A DNA stretch of 16,674 nucleotides. Origin: Gammaproteobacteria bacterium (lineage in GTDB: Bacteria > Pseudomonadota > Gammaproteobacteria > Arenicellales > Poriferihabitantaceae). Both the position numbers and the translations under genes were made by a program. How positions within the stretch are numbered: position 1 is the first letter of the stretch; the number at the start of each line of letters is the position of its first letter. Shown here piece after piece: positions 15,201 to 16,674 of this stretch. A model generated the notes under the pieces. It was not told the DNA's origin. It was given only the letters and a program-made list of their open reading frames with translations, and ran no database searches. The stretch lies in NCBI GenBank assembly GCA_020027415.1, contig JAHRAW010000053.1:1-16674 (forward strand), written 5' to 3'.

Positions 15201-16674
15201 AGCCGCAAGTGGGGTGCTGCCCGAGCAATCTCCATGCGTGGCATGCACCGCAAACGCCGGGAAAGTCGGCGTGGCGGTTGAGGTCGCCTCCACCCGCTGA
15301 ATCTCATAGCCGGTCACCATCTCGCCGTCCATGTCCTCCGGCGCATCCCACCCCAGTTGAATTTGGGTGTCCGACTGCTCATTATCCACGCCGGCAACCG
15401 CAAAATTTTGCGGCGGCGACATCATCCCATCATTACTGGTCATAATCGCCATGCTGGCAACCGGCGCGCTGTCGCCCTCGCCGTTGGTCGCGCTAATGCG
15501 AACATAATACGCCGTGTTGCGCATAAGCCCGGTTAGCGTATACGCGCCCGGAAAGACCCCAGCGATGCCCCTATCGGCCGCCTCAGCGGTGGCGTCCGCA
15601 ACTGGAACGGTTACCGTGGTAGCGCTGCCGAAAGTGTCGCTGGTGTCATACCCTATGGTGTACTCAGTAATGGCGGAAAAGCCAGTGTTAGCCACATTCC
15701 ACATCAAATGAAGTTGCGAACGACGACTGGGGCGCACCACGCCAGTCAAAGCACCGTCCGCCAACACCGCTATCCCGCTGCTGTCGTCATATGTGCCGGC
15801 GGTGACAAAGGCGCCAGCACTCCGGCCTCCAAAGCCGAACCCGTTGGCGAAAATAAGATTAGTAGTGCCGACCCGCGCGCGAACGGCGTATTCATACTCC
15901 GTGTTAGCTGTGCCGGCGCCGCCGCCTGTGAGCACAGCCGCCGTGTCGCCAACTGGAACAACCATTATTTCGCTCCAATTTCCTAATCCTTCGCGGCGCT
16001 CAATGCGGTAGTGGGTGACCACCCCAGTGCCGGAATTAGCCGGCGCATTCCAGCTAAGAGCGGTTTGTGAGGGACTGCTGATGACGCGCAAATCGGTCGG
16101 CGCCGCCGGCGCTACGCTCTCCGCAATGACCACATTAAAATCCGCCATAGCAGTGGAGCCGGCGACAGAATCCGCAATCGTTTCGCTCACGGTGTATTGG
16201 AATTGATAAGTGCCCGCATCGGCGGCATCCGCGAGGTTGCCCAGGTTGTTGTTTAGACTGCACGCCGCCCCGGTCACCGCAGTCAACTTCATATCCGTAA
16301 GCAGAGCCGTCGCCGCAGCATTGCTACCGACGATATCGCAGCCAATTGTGCCGATTGCGCTACTGGCGGTAACCGTCGGCAAAGTCTCGCTGTCGTCAAC
16401 GCCAACCGTGAAAGCAACATCGGCTATCGTCCCCAAACTCACCTCAGTAATCCCGTTAACATTCAACACGATATCCTGCATTGCGCTTCCTCCCTGCCCA
16501 TCGGTCAACGTAAGCGTGTAAGTCAGGGCGTAACTCGTAGCGGCGGTGCTGGGCATTGTAATCGTATTCATTGGCATATTATCCAGCGGCGTATTAAGTG
16601 CGTTCGCCGGGTCACTGCCAGCGCCTGATTGCGCATAACTGAAAATCAAGGTATCGCCATCGGCGTCCGTACTG
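12225..16674 (-). CDS. Autotransporter with cadherin/Ig-like, FN3 and PKD-like domains (N-terminus outside window)
   Basis: A surface protein that carries its passenger across the outer membrane through its own barrel. The frame is open to the window edge (codons before 16649 read STDADGDT), so signal peptide and start are missing. Counting from codon 16649: cadherin/Ig-like end 1-70; Ig-like 70-177; FN3 domains 180-285, 297-405, 411-528, 531-640, 644-765, each with an LSW/LMW/LGW strand B motif and a YxYRVR-like strand F; PKD/Ig-like 770-871 (SDPDGDDADLTYAW) and 872-990 (TDPEGQTPTLLWEQ); Ala/Thr helix-forming linker 991-1090; autotransporter barrel about 1096-1474, ending KGEVRF with the C-terminal Phe needed for barrel assembly. 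Six Cys fall in three spaced pairs. The passenger is rich in Thr, Ser and acidic residues. Likely an adhesin; no enzyme motif was seen. It converges on manC. Confidence 0.88.
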   Translation of the reverse strand, partial: STDADGDTLIFSYAQSGAGSDPANALNTPLDNMPMNTITMPSTAATSYALTYTLTLTDGQGGSAMQDIVLNVNGITEVSLGTIADVAFTVGVDDSETLPTVTASSAIGTIGCDIVGSNAAATALLTDMKLTAVTGAACSLNNNLGNLADAADAGTYQFQYTVSETIADSVAGSTAMADFNVVIAESVAPAAPTDLRVISSPSQTALSWNAPANSGTGVVTHYRIERREGLGNWSEIMVVPVGDTAAVLTGGGAGTANTEYEYAVRARVGTTNLIFANGFGFGGRSAGAFVTAGTYDDSSGIAVLADGALTGVVRPSRRSQLHLMWNVANTGFSAITEYTIGYDTSDTFGSATTVTVPVADATAEAADRGIAGVFPGAYTLTGLMRNTAYYVRISATNGEGDSAPVASMAIMTSNDGMMSPPQNFAVAGVDNEQSDTQIQLGWDAPEDMDGEMVTGYEIQRVEATSTATPTFPAFAVHATHGDCSGSTPLAANISYTDNTNITRLNDYHYRIRACGTGGISGEPTPDADAVYAEARNSQASQPTNLMVMETSPMTVELSWDEPDNLGRSKTTRGTLATPTNYVIEAIADPSGSPMTTSQTLTYTAGAQSMVNVPAMRFTEYSYRVRLDNDNADGNEGDFSGDDVTLMTGAEGPLPPTAVNATMVASSNAIMLSWSGADNGGDTTAAAVYEIRRALVDAGAPMPTADSAYVMLVGEGGTQTTIPVPFAMETYTDLDTGLEKMYFYQVRTKNSAGTSAWSTGTAGMMGRVTSGAVCPSTNMMPTVTIDGGDRSVAEGAEVNLVAMASDPDGDDADLTYAWTQTTGTPMVALRNADATTAGFTADSQITADIVRTFQVMVTDQCAEGIANREVTATVIITVEIGANDAPTIMTASASLSTVRPGTMVTLTGSATDPEGQTPTLLWEQIGRVTSDPMTRTPDPEITLSSTTEATVTFVVPEIELMPGQADPVLTFRLSATDQGFGGMGAETATAEVEVTISPVSAAEIADQVILPQIAAAITGQTTAAIAARTATATAAAQSIPSVNFGGQQFNLNGAPADGNGNSVAMTRWLSTYGEDLIAGDMDMKKMLVNSDFVIPLKSAKDGGGGSGLGLSSTAIWGGGDYNRLSGESEEISGWQGDLFSVQIGVDAKVREKALLGVALSWHQGDFEFTEADATDAGEYELELISLSPYFGWRLGAVDLWANVGYGEGEVEVTEAGQTDSDLSDISTQSLGVGGSGMLWQNNETKVHAKVNLSTSRVEVEGSDDSSMSVPAAELDSSQARAVLQFSQDNQLADGSRVQPSAEIGVRHDAGDGDTGTGAVLGVSLTRLMPSRGLTISGNLHALVGRSDYREWGIEGLVRIVTGKDGQGLAFELSPGYGSAASDTDKVWQHNWFDTAADSASDSDSATAREYQMRMKAQLGYGLSLRALPGRWTPYSEMTLADRNRYSIGLRWAHQNLSLQLSGEQREQATTTDNVYLLKGEVRF

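Noticed and set aside
12225..16674. Start codon at 16649
   Set aside because: That codon is a TTG inside a cadherin-like repeat (STDADGDT precedes it) and the frame continues to the window edge, so the gene is partial.

Overview
The window looks like chromosomal DNA of a Gram-negative proteobacterium, most likely gammaproteobacterial. The base composition is GC-rich. One gene encodes an outer-membrane autotransporter ending in a C-terminal phenylalanine. The MocR-type regulator, the ManC type and the sarcosine/dimethylglycine dehydrogenase-like enzyme fit the same group. This placement is inferred from protein families, not from any marker gene. No rRNA, tRNA, IS element, prophage gene or CRISPR array was seen. 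None of the seven genes with a visible start has a clear Shine-Dalgarno sequence.

Layout. (1) 1-5079 is metabolic: a MocR/GntR-type PLP-dependent regulator (+) faces convergently a FAD-dependent dehydrogenase-GcvT fusion (-), which lies downstream of an EamA-type transporter on the same strand. (2) 5207-12137 reads as a mannose-activation and mannose-transfer block. On the minus strand are a polyprenyl-phosphate mannose synthase fused to GtrA, then two tandem paralogous multi-membrane GT-C/TPR proteins of the TMTC (DUF1736) type. Divergently on the plus strand is manC, a bifunctional mannose-1-phosphate guanylyltransferase/mannose-6-phosphate isomerase. (3) 12225-16674 (-), running off the window, is the C-terminal 1.48 kilo-residues of an autotransporter with a cadherin/Ig-like repeat, five FN3 domains, two PKD/Ig-like domains, an Ala/Thr linker and a beta-barrel.

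How the parts may work together. ManC makes GDP-mannose. The GT2-GtrA protein moves mannose to a polyprenyl phosphate. The TMTC-like proteins, whose eukaryotic relatives O-mannosylate beta-sandwich domains of cadherins, would transfer it to secreted proteins in the periplasm. The neighbouring autotransporter, built almost wholly of Ser/Thr-rich beta-sandwich domains, is the obvious candidate acceptor. To my knowledge no such bacterial TMTC-type O-mannosylation system has been described, and this is the main finding of the window. Enzyme families are supported by motifs; the link to the autotransporter is inference from position.

The glycan block also carries unusual DNA: four short-period (hexamer) repeat tracts at gene edges or in N-terminal coding regions. 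Between the two TMTC-like genes is a compact promoter with a consensus extended -10, an A/T-rich UP-like segment and three tandem 11-bp repeats.
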